IMG/VR virus record: IMGVR_UViG_3300032285_001359
Span: 1-45,332 of that record
Length of the DNA stretch: 45,332 nt
DNA from: a virus
Reading direction: 5' to 3' (one strand)
This document shows positions 30,320 through 38,938 of this stretch, piece by piece; position 1 is the stretch's first letter, and each line of letters opens with the position of its first letter. Made by a program: the position numbers and the translations under genes. Below the pieces are notes generated by a model. That model saw only the letters and a program-made list of their open reading frames with translations, ran no database searches and was not told the origin of the DNA.

Positions 30320-32544
30320 CCAACAATACCAATCAGCCTTACGGCCTCCTAGACCTCGACGAGAATGAGATTCCGAAAACAAGGGTGCAGGATGCAGGTT
30401 CCGCTAGGGCAATGCTCTACACGCTGATTGATGACGATCAGATTGCTTCTTATCGTAGGGCGCAGATCCAAGGTCAGATTGACGGCAACTCCCCCTTTAA
30501 CGATACCCAGCTTAAAGAAATGGGTCAGGGAGATCGGATCAACGTGAACTGGGGTCATGCCGAGGCCAAGATTGAAGCGGCAGTTATCCCTTACTTTGAC
30601 ATTCTCACCTCTGTAGGAAGCTATGCCACAGTCAAGACCAAGTATGGTAAGGACATGGGCAAGCGCGAGGAATGGAGCCGAATCATCACGGAGGAGTTCC
30701 ATCGCCTCCTAGACAAGACCAATCCTAATTTCATCCTCCAGCACCAAGTTGCTCACAAGCAGTTGGTGATTCATGGTCAGGCTTGTATGTTCTGGTCTGA
30801 TGCTATGGATTTCAAGGCTAGGGCAGTTGAGCCTTGGCAGTTGATTGTCCCCAAGGGATCGACTGTGGATTGGCAGAACTGGGAGTTCTGTTACGTTCTG
30901 GACGATATGTATACGGAGGAGCTTTACCGATACATTGAGAACGAAGAAGCCGCCTCCCGTGGAGGATGGGATGTTGAGGAGTGTAAGGAAGCCATCATGC
31001 AGGCCAAGGTGGACGAGCAGGATCAACGCCGTCCTTGGGAGTGGTATCAGAAGGAGTTCAAGAATAACTCGCTCTACTATTCCTACGCCAAGAGCAAGAT
31101 CATCAAGGTGGCTCATATGTATGTGAAGGAATACGATGGTCGTATTTCCCACTATGTCTTTGATCGTCTGAACTCCACCGAGTTCCTTTGCCGCCGCGAG
31201 TCCTGCTACAAGAGCTTTAGCAACGCCTTCACCATCTTCCTAAACGGAGTGGGTAATGGCTTCTATCATGGCGTGAGAGGGCTAGGCCAGAAGGTGTATA
31301 AGTATGCACAGGCTATGGATCGCATCAACAATGCTCTCCTTGAGGGAGTGATTGTGGATAGTGCGGTGATGATCCAGCCGCAGTCTGCCAAGGATGCCGA
31401 GTCTCTCAAGACTGTTCAGATTGGGCCTTATCGCATCCTTCCACCTGGCATGAACTTCGTGCAGGTCGGAACAACCTCCAAGCTGGCAGGAGCCATGCAG
31501 GTTGCCCAGATGTTCCAAGGTCAGGAGAGCGACGATATTGGTAGCTTCATGCCATCCGTTGCTGGAGGCCGCAAGAAGAGCAATAAGGAAGTTGAAGCAG
31601 AGATCGGAGAGAAGAGCCGACTCACCAATACCCGCGCTGAAATCTATCTCCAAGCTCTCGACACTCATTATCGGGAAGTCTATCGCCGTGCATCTAATCC
31701 CAACATCGTTGAGGAAGATCATGGTGGCCCAGAGGCTATTGCCTTCCAAGAAGCTTGCATCAATCGCGGAGTGCCTAAAGCCGCTCTGCTTGATATTGAT
31801 TCAGTCAAGGCAACTCGTAGCATTGGTCAGGGAAGCTCTGCCGCCCGTATGCAGGCTATGGAGCTTATCAGCGAATATCTCCCCCAGCTTCCAGAGAGCA
31901 ATCGCAAGCGGGTTATCAATGCCAACATTGCCGCCATTGCTGGTCAGACAGGAGTGGAGACGTTTGGTATCCCCGAAGAGGAGAAGCCAGAGGGCAACGA
32001 TCTTTCGATTGCTTCCCTTGAGAACAATGCCTTTGCTTCTGGTGGTCAAGTGCTGATTGATCCCGATCAGAACCACTACGTTCATCTCACAGTCCACCTC
32101 CAGTATGCAGGAAGTATCGTGGAGGCCGTGCAGAGCCAGAAGGAAGATCCTCGCAAGGCCGCTGTTACTATGCAGGCCGCGATCCCGCACATCCTCACTC
32201 ACCTCAAGTATCTGGAGGAAGACCCGACTCGCAAGGAGCAGTTTGATAATCTCAATGAGCAGACTAGCGAGTTGATGAAGATTGCCGATCAGTTGAACAA
32301 ACTGGCAGAGCAGATCAACGAGCAGGAGCAAGCTCAACAGCAACAGCAGAACCAGCCGCAAGATCCGAAGATGGCAGTTGCCCAGAATAAGATCATGCTG
32401 GATCGGGCGAAGGCTCAAAACGATATGCAGATTAAGGCCGCAAAAACTCAACATCAGCTTGCTCTTAAAGACAAGCAAATGGCACAGAGGCTTATGATCG
32501 ACAAGGTAAAATTAGCCTCTAAATACAGCACAATAGCTCCATAA
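30316..32544 (+). CDS. Portal (head-tail connector) protein, 742 residues
   Basis: Length and sequence fit a podoviral portal: an N-terminal helical region with a DDQIASYRRAQIQGQIDG start, a beta-rich core with YKSFSNAFTIFLNGVGNGF (about 299-317) and the GLGQKVYKYAQAMDRINNALLEG long helix (about 324-346), then an IGEKSRLTNTRAEIY helix. The C-terminal Gln/Glu-rich coiled coil (about 650-735, with AEQINEQEQAQQQQQNQ) is typical of the barrel or disordered tail. It forms the ring for DNA entry and binds terminase. Its stop overlaps the start of the HNH gene (taATG). No Shine-Dalgarno. Confidence 0.8.
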   Translation: MTNNTNQPYGLLDLDENEIPKTRVQDAGSARAMLYTLIDDDQIASYRRAQIQGQIDGNSPFNDTQLKEMGQGDRINVNWGHAEAKIEAAVIPYFDILTSVGSYATVKTKYGKDMGKREEWSRIITEEFHRLLDKTNPNFILQHQVAHKQLVIHGQACMFWSDAMDFKARAVEPWQLIVPKGSTVDWQNWEFCYVLDDMYTEELYRYIENEEAASRGGWDVEECKEAIMQAKVDEQDQRRPWEWYQKEFKNNSLYYSYAKSKIIKVAHMYVKEYDGRISHYVFDRLNSTEFLCRRESCYKSFSNAFTIFLNGVGNGFYHGVRGLGQKVYKYAQAMDRINNALLEGVIVDSAVMIQPQSAKDAESLKTVQIGPYRILPPGMNFVQVGTTSKLAGAMQVAQMFQGQESDDIGSFMPSVAGGRKKSNKEVEAEIGEKSRLTNTRAEIYLQALDTHYREVYRRASNPNIVEEDHGGPEAIAFQEACINRGVPKAALLDIDSVKATRSIGQGSSAARMQAMELISEYLPQLPESNRKRVINANIAAIAGQTGVETFGIPEEEKPEGNDLSIASLENNAFASGGQVLIDPDQNHYVHLTVHLQYAGSIVEAVQSQKEDPRKAAVTMQAAIPHILTHLKYLEEDPTRKEQFDNLNEQTSELMKIADQLNKLAEQINEQEQAQQQQQNQPQDPKMAVAQNKIMLDRAKAQNDMQIKAAKTQHQLALKDKQMAQRLMIDKVKLASKYSTIAP

Positions 32545-33119
32545 TGCACACCAATGCTAAAAACCTATCTGGTGGAAAGTTTGGAAAACTTACTGCAATT
32601 TGTCCTACCGATGAAAGAAAGAATGCTTGCGTTGTATGGATTGCTGATTGCGAATGCGGAAACAGAATAAAAACCACAGGAAGAAGTTTGTCTGCGGGGC
32701 ATACAAAAAGTTGCGGATGTTTGGCTAGAGATAAAACAAGGGAAGTTGGGAAAGCAAACACCAAGCACGGGCTTACCAAAACAACAGAGTATCGTTCATG
32801 GATGGCAATGCGGCGTAGATGTGACGGGAAAGCTGGGAAATATGAAAACAGGAACTACCACGAAAGGGGAATACGAGTTTGCAAAAAATGGCTTGGTGAA
32901 AATGGGTTCATAAACTTCCTTCACGATGTTGGCAATAAACCACATCCATCATATACCCTTGATCGTATTGATAATGATGGCAACTACGAGCCAAGTAATG
33001 TTCGATGGGCAAGTCCTAAAGAACAAGGCAAAAATAGAAGGAAGTTCGGAACTCTCCAAAATTTCACTACAAAAGAATTGCTTGACGAACTTAATAGAAG
33101 GGGCATAATCCCCAAGTAA
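32544..33119 (+). CDS. HNH-type homing endonuclease with zinc-binding N-terminus
   Basis: This 191-residue protein has a Cys-containing N-terminus (CECGN near 36-40 and SCGCLARD near 56-63). The conserved TEYRSWMAMRRRC segment follows, then YTLDRIDNDGNYEPSNVRW (137-155) and EQGKNRR, the signature of the phage AP2/HNH endonuclease group. It starts one base into the portal stop and probably moved in as a self-spreading element. It is unrelated in sequence to the other two HNH genes here (18184 and the broken 4721 copy). Confidence 0.9.
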   Translation: MHTNAKNLSGGKFGKLTAICPTDERKNACVVWIADCECGNRIKTTGRSLSAGHTKSCGCLARDKTREVGKANTKHGLTKTTEYRSWMAMRRRCDGKAGKYENRNYHERGIRVCKKWLGENGFINFLHDVGNKPHPSYTLDRIDNDGNYEPSNVRWASPKEQGKNRRKFGTLQNFTTKELLDELNRRGIIPK

Positions 33120-33135
33120 CCCCACCAAAACCAAA

Positions 33136-33366
33136 ATGAAAAACGAAAGCGGGAGTAATGACCCCGTGAATCCGAGTCACTACAAATCGGTTTATCCGAT
33201 TGAGGTGATTACCATCACAGAACACATGAACTTCAATCGCGGCAATGCGGTGAAGTATATCACTCGCGCAGGGCATAAGAACCCTGACGAGGAAGTGACC
33301 GACCTGCTTAAAGCTCGTTGGTATATTGATCGGGAACTCAAGCGCATTGGTCATGGAAACGCATAA
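33136..33366 (+). CDS. DUF3310 protein
   Basis: The sequence DPVNPSHYK, then IEVITITEHM, then FNRGNAVKYITRAGHK, then EEVTDLLKARWYIDREL is the DUF3310 family. It is a small conserved phage protein, often called SaV-like or a nucleotide kinase-like protein, with no proven reaction. It is 76 residues, the usual length. Its 3' end overlaps the next gene by 14 bases. The gene lies just downstream of the HNH gene. Confidence 0.92.
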   Translation: MKNESGSNDPVNPSHYKSVYPIEVITITEHMNFNRGNAVKYITRAGHKNPDEEVTDLLKARWYIDRELKRIGHGNA

Positions 33367-33667
33367 CGAATTAGAACAATTACGCAAGAGGGTTGAGCAA
33401 CTCACGAATGTGATTGTTGACCTAACTAACGAGGATACTGATTCTCTTGCTTCCCGATACATTCAAGAAAAGCTCACCACGCTTAACGCTCCAAACATTG
33501 AGAAGATTGGAAGGCAGGAAATGCTGGAGGAAATTATCTCGCTCGTTTATGAGCGTTACTTCATGTATAACCGCAACTTCCACGGCGTTGAGTCTGACCG
33601 CACAATTCAAATGAAGAATCTAATTCACGATCTCCGTGAGATGCAGGCACAGGAGATGGGAACATGA
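33353..33667 (+). CDS. Hypothetical helical protein, 104 residues
   Basis: Start ATG 33353 is preferred over the in-frame 33326. The product (METHNELEQLRKRVEQLTNV...) starts with a coiled coil and continues helical with an EEIISLVYERYFMYNRNF segment. No family recognised. It overlaps DUF3310 upstream and the 33664 gene downstream (ATGA), so this run of genes is translationally coupled. Confidence 0.55.
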   Translation: METHNELEQLRKRVEQLTNVIVDLTNEDTDSLASRYIQEKLTTLNAPNIEKIGRQEMLEEIISLVYERYFMYNRNFHGVESDRTIQMKNLIHDLREMQAQEMGT

Positions 33668-34149
33668 GTAACGAAATCGCATATGGGTATCCAGTAATGG
33701 ATGCAAATCAACTTGGATTGGATTCCTATTTTAAGGAAAATCCTCATGTTGCTGGCATGGCATGGGGAGGTGGAGAGAATGGAAGCGATCCTAAATCCCC
33801 CCGTGTTCTAGTTCCCAATCCATACAATGAATATATGCAAGATCCCAAGAAAAGGGCTGGGCTTTTGCGAATTGAGGCGGCTAGGCATTTAATGGGAGAG
33901 AAGGGGTATACTCCGCAATTTGATATTCCTAAAGAACAACAAAGCTGGAGAAAGGGGCTTGGTCAGTATGCCACAAACGATCTAGCGTTTAAGCAGTCAA
34001 TTATTTCTAGGATTCTTTCTGGAGATGAGGTTCCTAATGCAACCAAGCAACAGGTAACAGAAGCAGACAAAATTGCATCCATGCTTGACAAGCAACACGC
34101 CAGAGGAGCGAAGCAGTCTATCAAGGACACTCTAAATAAAATCAAATGA
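33664..34149 (+). CDS. Hypothetical protein, 161 residues
   Basis: The product (MSNEIAYGYPVMDANQLGLD...) has an N-terminal region with WGGGENGSDPKSPRVLVPNP and a basic, helical C-terminal half (GAKQSIKDTLNKIK). No family recognised. It immediately precedes the ATP-grasp gene with a four-base overlap (ATGA), so the two may act together. A role in head assembly or in the ATP-grasp reaction (as substrate or partner) is only a guess. Confidence 0.55.
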   Translation: MSNEIAYGYPVMDANQLGLDSYFKENPHVAGMAWGGGENGSDPKSPRVLVPNPYNEYMQDPKKRAGLLRIEAARHLMGEKGYTPQFDIPKEQQSWRKGLGQYATNDLAFKQSIISRILSGDEVPNATKQQVTEADKIASMLDKQHARGAKQSIKDTLNKIK

Positions 34150-35426
34150 GTAAGTGTTTAGTAATTGATCACGGGCTTTTCACGGCATTCGCAGAGCGAT
34201 TGGCTGAAGAGCATGAGGTGAGGTACTTTGTTCCTTTCAACGAAAAGTCGTTCCCGATCCCTGGCCCTGCGTTTATTGGCGAGGGGCTTAAAGGAATTGA
34301 GCGAGTCAATAGTTGGGAAGAAAACCTAGACGTTGACTTCGTTGTGATCCCCGATGTGGGATTCATGTATCTCGCAGAGCATATCCGCTCCCTTGGCATT
34401 CCCGTATGGGCGGCAGGGCTTGGAGAGAAGCTAGAAGTGCAGAGGTGGAGGGCAAAGGAAACCATGAGGGAGCTTGGCCTTCCTGTGGGCAAGACTGCTC
34501 TCGTTACTGGTATGCCAGCCCTGCGTGAGTACCTTGAGAACAACGACGATGTGTATGTGAAGATCAGCGGCTTCCGAGGACTAGCTGAAACCTTCTATGC
34601 ACCTACATGGAAGCTGGCAGAGCCTCGCGTTAATGAGCTTTGGGATGCCCTTGGTGGCCTTTGTAATATCTTCCCGTTCATCATAGAGCATAAGGTGGAA
34701 AGCGTTGTAGAGGCAGGATATGACGGCTATTGCATTGATGGCAAATATCCCTCCACTTGCTTGACTGGAGTTGAAGTCAAGGATTGCGGCTATGTGGGAT
34801 GCGTTAGGGACTACGCTGATCTTTCCGAGCCTGTTAAGGTGGTGAATGAGAAGCTGGCTCCCTTCATGGAGGAAGCCAAGTATCGTCAATGGTTCAGCAC
34901 CGAAATCCGAGTTACAGAGGAGGGAACCCCTTATCTCATTGATCTCACCACTCGTTGCCCTGCACCCCCTTCTGCCCTTGTGTGGGAGATGGTGGATAAT
35001 GTGGGCGAGATTGTGGAGGCAGGAGCCAACGGAATTTTGGTAGAACCAAAATGGAGAGCCAAGTATGGTGCGCTGGCTATCATCAAGTCCTCATTCGCAG
35101 AGGAGCGATCATTGCCAGTAGAGGTTGATCCCAAGGTGGAGAGGTGGATCAAGTGGCGCAATGCTTGCCGAATTGAGGACACCACCTACATCATTCCTAC
35201 TCTTGGAGTCAGGATGTGCGAGGTGGGAGACTGCATTGGCATTGGCGACACGATGGAGGAAGCCATTAAGAACTGCCAAGAACACGCTGAAGGCGTGAAG
35301 GGATTTGATGTGAAAGTCAATACTGACGCTCTTCCAGCGGCATTAAAAGAGATTGAAAACGCAGAAGAGAATGGCATCATCTTCACGGAAGATTCCCTTC
35401 CAAAAATGAAAGACCTACTAAAATGA
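34146..35426 (+). CDS. ATP-grasp family ligase, PurD-like, 426 residues
   Basis: An N-terminal Rossmann-like domain (about 1-95, from MSKCLVIDHGLFTAFAERLA to PVWAAGLG) is followed by the ATP-grasp fold. The lid motif lies in LEVQRWRAKETMRELGLPVG (about 97-116), DVYVKISGFRG (about 136-146) is the ATP-binding strand and loop, and the metal-binding STEIRVTEEGTPYLIDLTTR (about 247-266) holds Glu and Asp; the usual Asn is Thr. Such enzymes join a carboxylate to an amine via an acylphosphate. The substrate is unknown. It sits between head genes with ATGA overlaps on both sides, an unusual place for a ligase. Confidence 0.82.
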   Translation: MSKCLVIDHGLFTAFAERLAEEHEVRYFVPFNEKSFPIPGPAFIGEGLKGIERVNSWEENLDVDFVVIPDVGFMYLAEHIRSLGIPVWAAGLGEKLEVQRWRAKETMRELGLPVGKTALVTGMPALREYLENNDDVYVKISGFRGLAETFYAPTWKLAEPRVNELWDALGGLCNIFPFIIEHKVESVVEAGYDGYCIDGKYPSTCLTGVEVKDCGYVGCVRDYADLSEPVKVVNEKLAPFMEEAKYRQWFSTEIRVTEEGTPYLIDLTTRCPAPPSALVWEMVDNVGEIVEAGANGILVEPKWRAKYGALAIIKSSFAEERSLPVEVDPKVERWIKWRNACRIEDTTYIIPTLGVRMCEVGDCIGIGDTMEEAIKNCQEHAEGVKGFDVKVNTDALPAALKEIENAEENGIIFTEDSLPKMKDLLK

Positions 35427-35698
35427 AACTAAACGAGTGGAGAGAAAATGTTGATTATGCAATTGAGCTTGCAAAAATCTTAAAGAACCCTGTATTTGTT
35501 TTGGCTCAATCTGTTTTAGAAGAAATGACAGCCGCCAAAGTTATTGGGGGAACACCCCAGCTTTATCAACTAAACAATGCCCACATTCTTTTTGGGTATG
35601 ACGCAGGGAGAGCATCTATCCTTGCCGATCTATCTCAATTAGCCGAAGTACCAGAGGAACAAGTGAACATCGTTCCCACCTACACCAGCGAATTTTAA
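35423..35698 (+). CDS. Hypothetical protein, 91 residues
   Basis: The product starts MKLNEWRENVDYAIELAKIL and has a FGYDAGRASILADLSQLAEV segment typical of small phage proteins near scaffold genes. It looks alpha-helical with no membrane segment. The ATGA overlap with the ATP-grasp gene and its place directly before the scaffold candidate suggest a morphogenesis or accessory role. No family recognised with certainty. Confidence 0.55.
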   Translation: MKLNEWRENVDYAIELAKILKNPVFVLAQSVLEEMTAAKVIGGTPQLYQLNNAHILFGYDAGRASILADLSQLAEVPEEQVNIVPTYTSEF

Positions 35699-35701
35699 CA
35701 T

Positions 35702-36901
35702 ATGGACACCCCACAACCCACAACACCCGTAGCCACCATCCCAGCCGAACCGATCCCAGCGACTCCTATGGAGCGTCCTAGTGATCTGTCCCAGCTATCA
35801 AGGCAACTAAAGAACAAGCCCAACCTCCCGAAGGTAGATTACAAGAACCTAGCGGAGATCCCTGACGTTGGAACCAAGGAGATTGCTCCTACTCCCGCTG
35901 GCGTGGACGTAGTTCCAGAGACATCCGTGCAGGATTTCCTCAAGTCGATTGAGGAGAAGAAGAATACTGGCCCTATTGAAGAATCCCCCAAGGAGGATGC
36001 AAAGACTGAAGCCCCTGCTGACAGCTTTGACTTCTCTGATCTTGACCTCTCCAAAGATCCAGAACCCGTGGAGGAGAAGCCTAAAAAGAAAAGCAAGGAG
36101 GACAACCTTGCCGAGCTTCGCAAGAAGGCAGAGGCCGCAGAGTTTGAGATCAAGAGCCGCGACGAGAAGCTGGCTGAATACCAGAAGAGGGCTGAAGAGC
36201 TAGAGGCAGAGCTTGAGCGCACGGCATTTGAGCGTAGCCCCAAGTTCCGCGAGAAGTTCCAGGCTCCCTACGAGGCCGCTATCCAGCAGGCTACCGAGTG
36301 GGCTAATGAATATGCCGCTGACCCTGCTATCGCAGAGAAGGCTCTCTCGCTGAAGGGCAAGGAGCGCATTGAGTTTATCGACGAGAACTTCGTAGGAGGT
36401 GCGGCATCTGCCCAGTTCCTCTCCCTCATCAATAACGCTGATAGCAAGCGCGGTGCGCTGGTATCTGCGATGGAGAACCACAAGGAGACTTCCAACACGC
36501 TTGTGCAGGAGGAAGAGCGGTCGCGCCAGCAGACCACGGACAAGATCAACAAGAACTTTGATCGCGTTGCCCAGCACCTCGCCAGCAAGTCAGACTTCTT
36601 CCGTAAGGGAGATGACGATGATCACAACAAGGTGGTGGACGAGCGTATCGCGGCGGCAAAGCACATCCTCATGGGGACTGCTTCCGAGAATGATATGATG
36701 GTTACTCCATTCCTCGCGGTGATTGCCAAGGATGCCGTTGCCGAGAATGCCAAGCTCAAAGCTGAACTCGCTAAATACAAGGCTCGTATTGCTCAAGACA
36801 CAGCAGTTGCTCCATCTCCTCGCAGGGGAAGTAGCGATACCAACGAGACTACTGGAAAGCCCAAGGGGGCAATGGATTCTATTCGATCCTACTTCCGATA
36901 A
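35702..36901 (+). CDS. Probable scaffolding protein, 399 residues
   Basis: The N-terminal 125 residues are Pro/Thr/Glu-rich and disordered-looking, including an acidic patch (SFDFSDLDLSKDPEP, about 99-113). A coiled coil (about 130-185) and then a helical core follow, and the C-terminus is basic with SPRRGSSDTNE then MDSIRSYFR. A highly charged, helical protein with a small basic C-terminal end is the usual design of podoviral scaffold proteins, which assemble the procapsid and leave. It precedes the large terminase. The capsid gene is not nearby, so this is a strong but not certain assignment. Confidence 0.6.
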   Translation: MDTPQPTTPVATIPAEPIPATPMERPSDLSQLSRQLKNKPNLPKVDYKNLAEIPDVGTKEIAPTPAGVDVVPETSVQDFLKSIEEKKNTGPIEESPKEDAKTEAPADSFDFSDLDLSKDPEPVEEKPKKKSKEDNLAELRKKAEAAEFEIKSRDEKLAEYQKRAEELEAELERTAFERSPKFREKFQAPYEAAIQQATEWANEYAADPAIAEKALSLKGKERIEFIDENFVGGAASAQFLSLINNADSKRGALVSAMENHKETSNTLVQEEERSRQQTTDKINKNFDRVAQHLASKSDFFRKGDDDDHNKVVDERIAAAKHILMGTASENDMMVTPFLAVIAKDAVAENAKLKAELAKYKARIAQDTAVAPSPRRGSSDTNETTGKPKGAMDSIRSYFR

Positions 36902-36941
36902 GATTTAGTCTGGTCTTCCAAGCGCAGATATAAACGAGATG

Positions 36942-36957
36942 ACCGAGGACGCTCGGT
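36942..36957 (+). other. Hairpin between scaffold and terminase genes
   Basis: ACCGAG-gacg-CTCGGT is a perfect 6-bp stem in the 109-base gap between genes. No U-tract follows, so it is not an intrinsic terminator. It may be a processing site or lower expression of terminase relative to scaffold. Confidence 0.4.
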
Positions 36958-37010
36958 TGTCTGTTCTGGGGGAAGCTGATGTGGGGTAATGCCCAGCCAG
37001 ACTCCAATTT

Positions 37011-38702
37011 ATGAAGCTCCAAACCTACGGGCTGGACTTGAGTGCATTTCCAAAGGCAACGCAACTAGAGGTTGAGTTGCTGATGGTGAAAGATCCCGAT
37101 CCAAGTCGTTTCAGCGGCTTGAGTCGGGGTCAGCATATCAAGCACGTTCTCACCATGCTTTGGCCTGACGTAATGTCTCGCTGGAATGATTGGAACGAGC
37201 TTGCGTTGTGGGCATGGACGAACTACGACGAAATTGGAGTCACGGGATGCGCGGCGGCAGGAAAGACCTTTACGTTCACTTTGCTATCGCTTGTGGAGTT
37301 TCTAGCTTGTCCTATGGGGACTCGTATAGCCCTAACCTCTACCACAGTCCCTTCCCTGCGCGGGCGTATCTGGGCAGAGATGATGAAGTTCGTGCGCCCT
37401 GTGCATCCGTTGTTTGGGCTAAATGTGGTGGACTCGCAGACGAAGATCCAGTTCCAGAAGGGAGATGACCGCTCTGCAATCATAGCCCTTGCAGTCGATA
37501 GCGGAGCGATTGAGCAAGCTGTGGGTAAGTTGCAGGGTGTTCACATCCCCCGTGTGGTGATCGTTGCTGACGAAGCGGCGCAGACTAACCCAGCTATCTT
37601 CTCTGCCAGGGCCAACCTTGCCGTTGGTACGGACTTCTATCGCTTTATTGCTATCGCCAACGCATCATCGCAGTTTGACCCTCATGGGTTATTCTGCGAA
37701 CCCAAGATGGGATGGGGATCTATCCAAGATGATGATGAGTTTTGGGAAACCAAGACGGGAGTGTGCGTGAGGTTTGATGGGCTGAAGTCACCCAATGTGA
37801 AAGCGGGACGCTTAATTTATCCATACCTTTTTGGGCAGGACAACATTGATACGATTGCCAAGAATTTTGGTATTGGAAGTCTTGAATGGAACAGTTATGT
37901 GAGGGGGATGTGGTCGCGCTCTGGAGCGAGAAACACGATCCTCGACCAAGCCATGATCAACGAGGGCCGCGCCCGTGAGAGCGTCACTTGGGCTGGAGGA
38001 GGCATCAAGCAGATAGCCGCTCTTGACCCTGCATTCACGACTGATGGCGATGATTGTATCCTGCGCTTTGCCAAGGTGGGCAAGGCTCTTGACGGCGATC
38101 TTATCATCGAATGCGGCGACATCGTGCGACTCACGCTCACGGAAAGCGAGAACTACCCACTCTTCTACCAAGTGGCAGACCAGACCATCGCAGAGCTAAC
38201 GAGGCGCAACATTCAGCCAGAGGACTTTGCTATTGACGCGACAGGCGCAGGAGCAGGCATAGCCGACATCATCTCACAACGCTGGAAGACAGGCTTTGTA
38301 CGAGTGAGCTTTGGAGGAGGTGCTACGGAGCATCCTATCTCCATTGAAGATGATCGTCCCGCAAAACAAGTCTACGCCAATCGCGTGAGTCAACTCTGGG
38401 GACAGATCCGCACGATCATCATGGCTGGAAGGATGCGTGGGCTAGATGACCAGACTAGCCGAGAGCTATGCGCTCGTATCTACACTCTCAAGAACGAGAA
38501 GATGCTCCTTGAGAGCAAGAAGGATTTGAAGAAGCGCACGAAAGGAAATTCGCCTGACAGAGCGGATGCCTTGGCGTTGCTTGTAGAAGTGATGGTGACG
38601 AACTGGGGGCTTGGGAACAGCGTGGGGAGCCTTGCAGATTCAGATTCTGACTGGGATTCTTTTGTGCTTGCAAATCAGTTGGAGTCTACCTACGACTCGT
38701 AG
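37011..38702 (+). CDS. terL: Terminase large subunit (ATPase and nuclease)
   Basis: The ATPase domain has Walker A GCAAAGKT (79-86) and Walker B VVIVADEA (182-189). The C-terminal RNase H-like nuclease has acidic residues in ALDPAFTTDGDD (Asp339), AIDATGAG (Asp409) and SPDRADALALL (Asp516 or Asp519). It cuts concatemeric DNA and pumps it through the portal. At 563 residues it has the usual length. The gap before it (36902-37010) holds a hairpin and no gene. No Shine-Dalgarno (CCAATTTATG). Confidence 0.95.
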   Translation: MKLQTYGLDLSAFPKATQLEVELLMVKDPDPSRFSGLSRGQHIKHVLTMLWPDVMSRWNDWNELALWAWTNYDEIGVTGCAAAGKTFTFTLLSLVEFLACPMGTRIALTSTTVPSLRGRIWAEMMKFVRPVHPLFGLNVVDSQTKIQFQKGDDRSAIIALAVDSGAIEQAVGKLQGVHIPRVVIVADEAAQTNPAIFSARANLAVGTDFYRFIAIANASSQFDPHGLFCEPKMGWGSIQDDDEFWETKTGVCVRFDGLKSPNVKAGRLIYPYLFGQDNIDTIAKNFGIGSLEWNSYVRGMWSRSGARNTILDQAMINEGRARESVTWAGGGIKQIAALDPAFTTDGDDCILRFAKVGKALDGDLIIECGDIVRLTLTESENYPLFYQVADQTIAELTRRNIQPEDFAIDATGAGAGIADIISQRWKTGFVRVSFGGGATEHPISIEDDRPAKQVYANRVSQLWGQIRTIIMAGRMRGLDDQTSRELCARIYTLKNEKMLLESKKDLKKRTKGNSPDRADALALLVEVMVTNWGLGNSVGSLADSDSDWDSFVLANQLESTYDS

Positions 38703-38740
38703 CTGAACCAGAGGCAATGGCCTCGCAACCCACATAAAAA

Positions 38741-38938
38741 ATGAGAAGACCCCGACCATTCGGACAAACGCATTCATGTGAATGCGGCAAGGACACGGAG
38801 ATTGTAGTGTATCCCTACATCCCAGCCATAACCTCGCATCAATACGAGGACAATGAGGAAGCAGAGGGAGGCTACTGCGATCCAGAGGAATGCCCAGAAT
38901 GCGGATGCGGAATTGACTACGAGGACTACGCAGAATGA
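38741..38938 (+). CDS. Small cysteine-rich protein, 65 residues
   Basis: The product MRRPRPFGQTHSCECGKDTE... has four or five Cys in zinc-ribbon-like spacing (SCECGK near 12-17, then YCDPEECPECGCG near 45-57) and an acidic C-terminal end. It overlaps the Mom-like gene by four bases (ATGA), so the two are probably translated together and could be functionally linked. No family recognised. Confidence 0.6.
   Translation: MRRPRPFGQTHSCECGKDTEIVVYPYIPAITSHQYEDNEEAEGGYCDPEECPECGCGIDYEDYAE

Noticed and set aside
31801-32478. 225-residue antisense frame within the portal gene
   Set aside because: Leu-rich shadow of the Gln/Glu-rich portal C-terminus.
36978-37024. Upstream alternative start for the large terminase
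   Set aside because: ATG candidates near 36939 and 36988 are out of frame or hit a stop quickly; ATG 37011 gives the full terminase.
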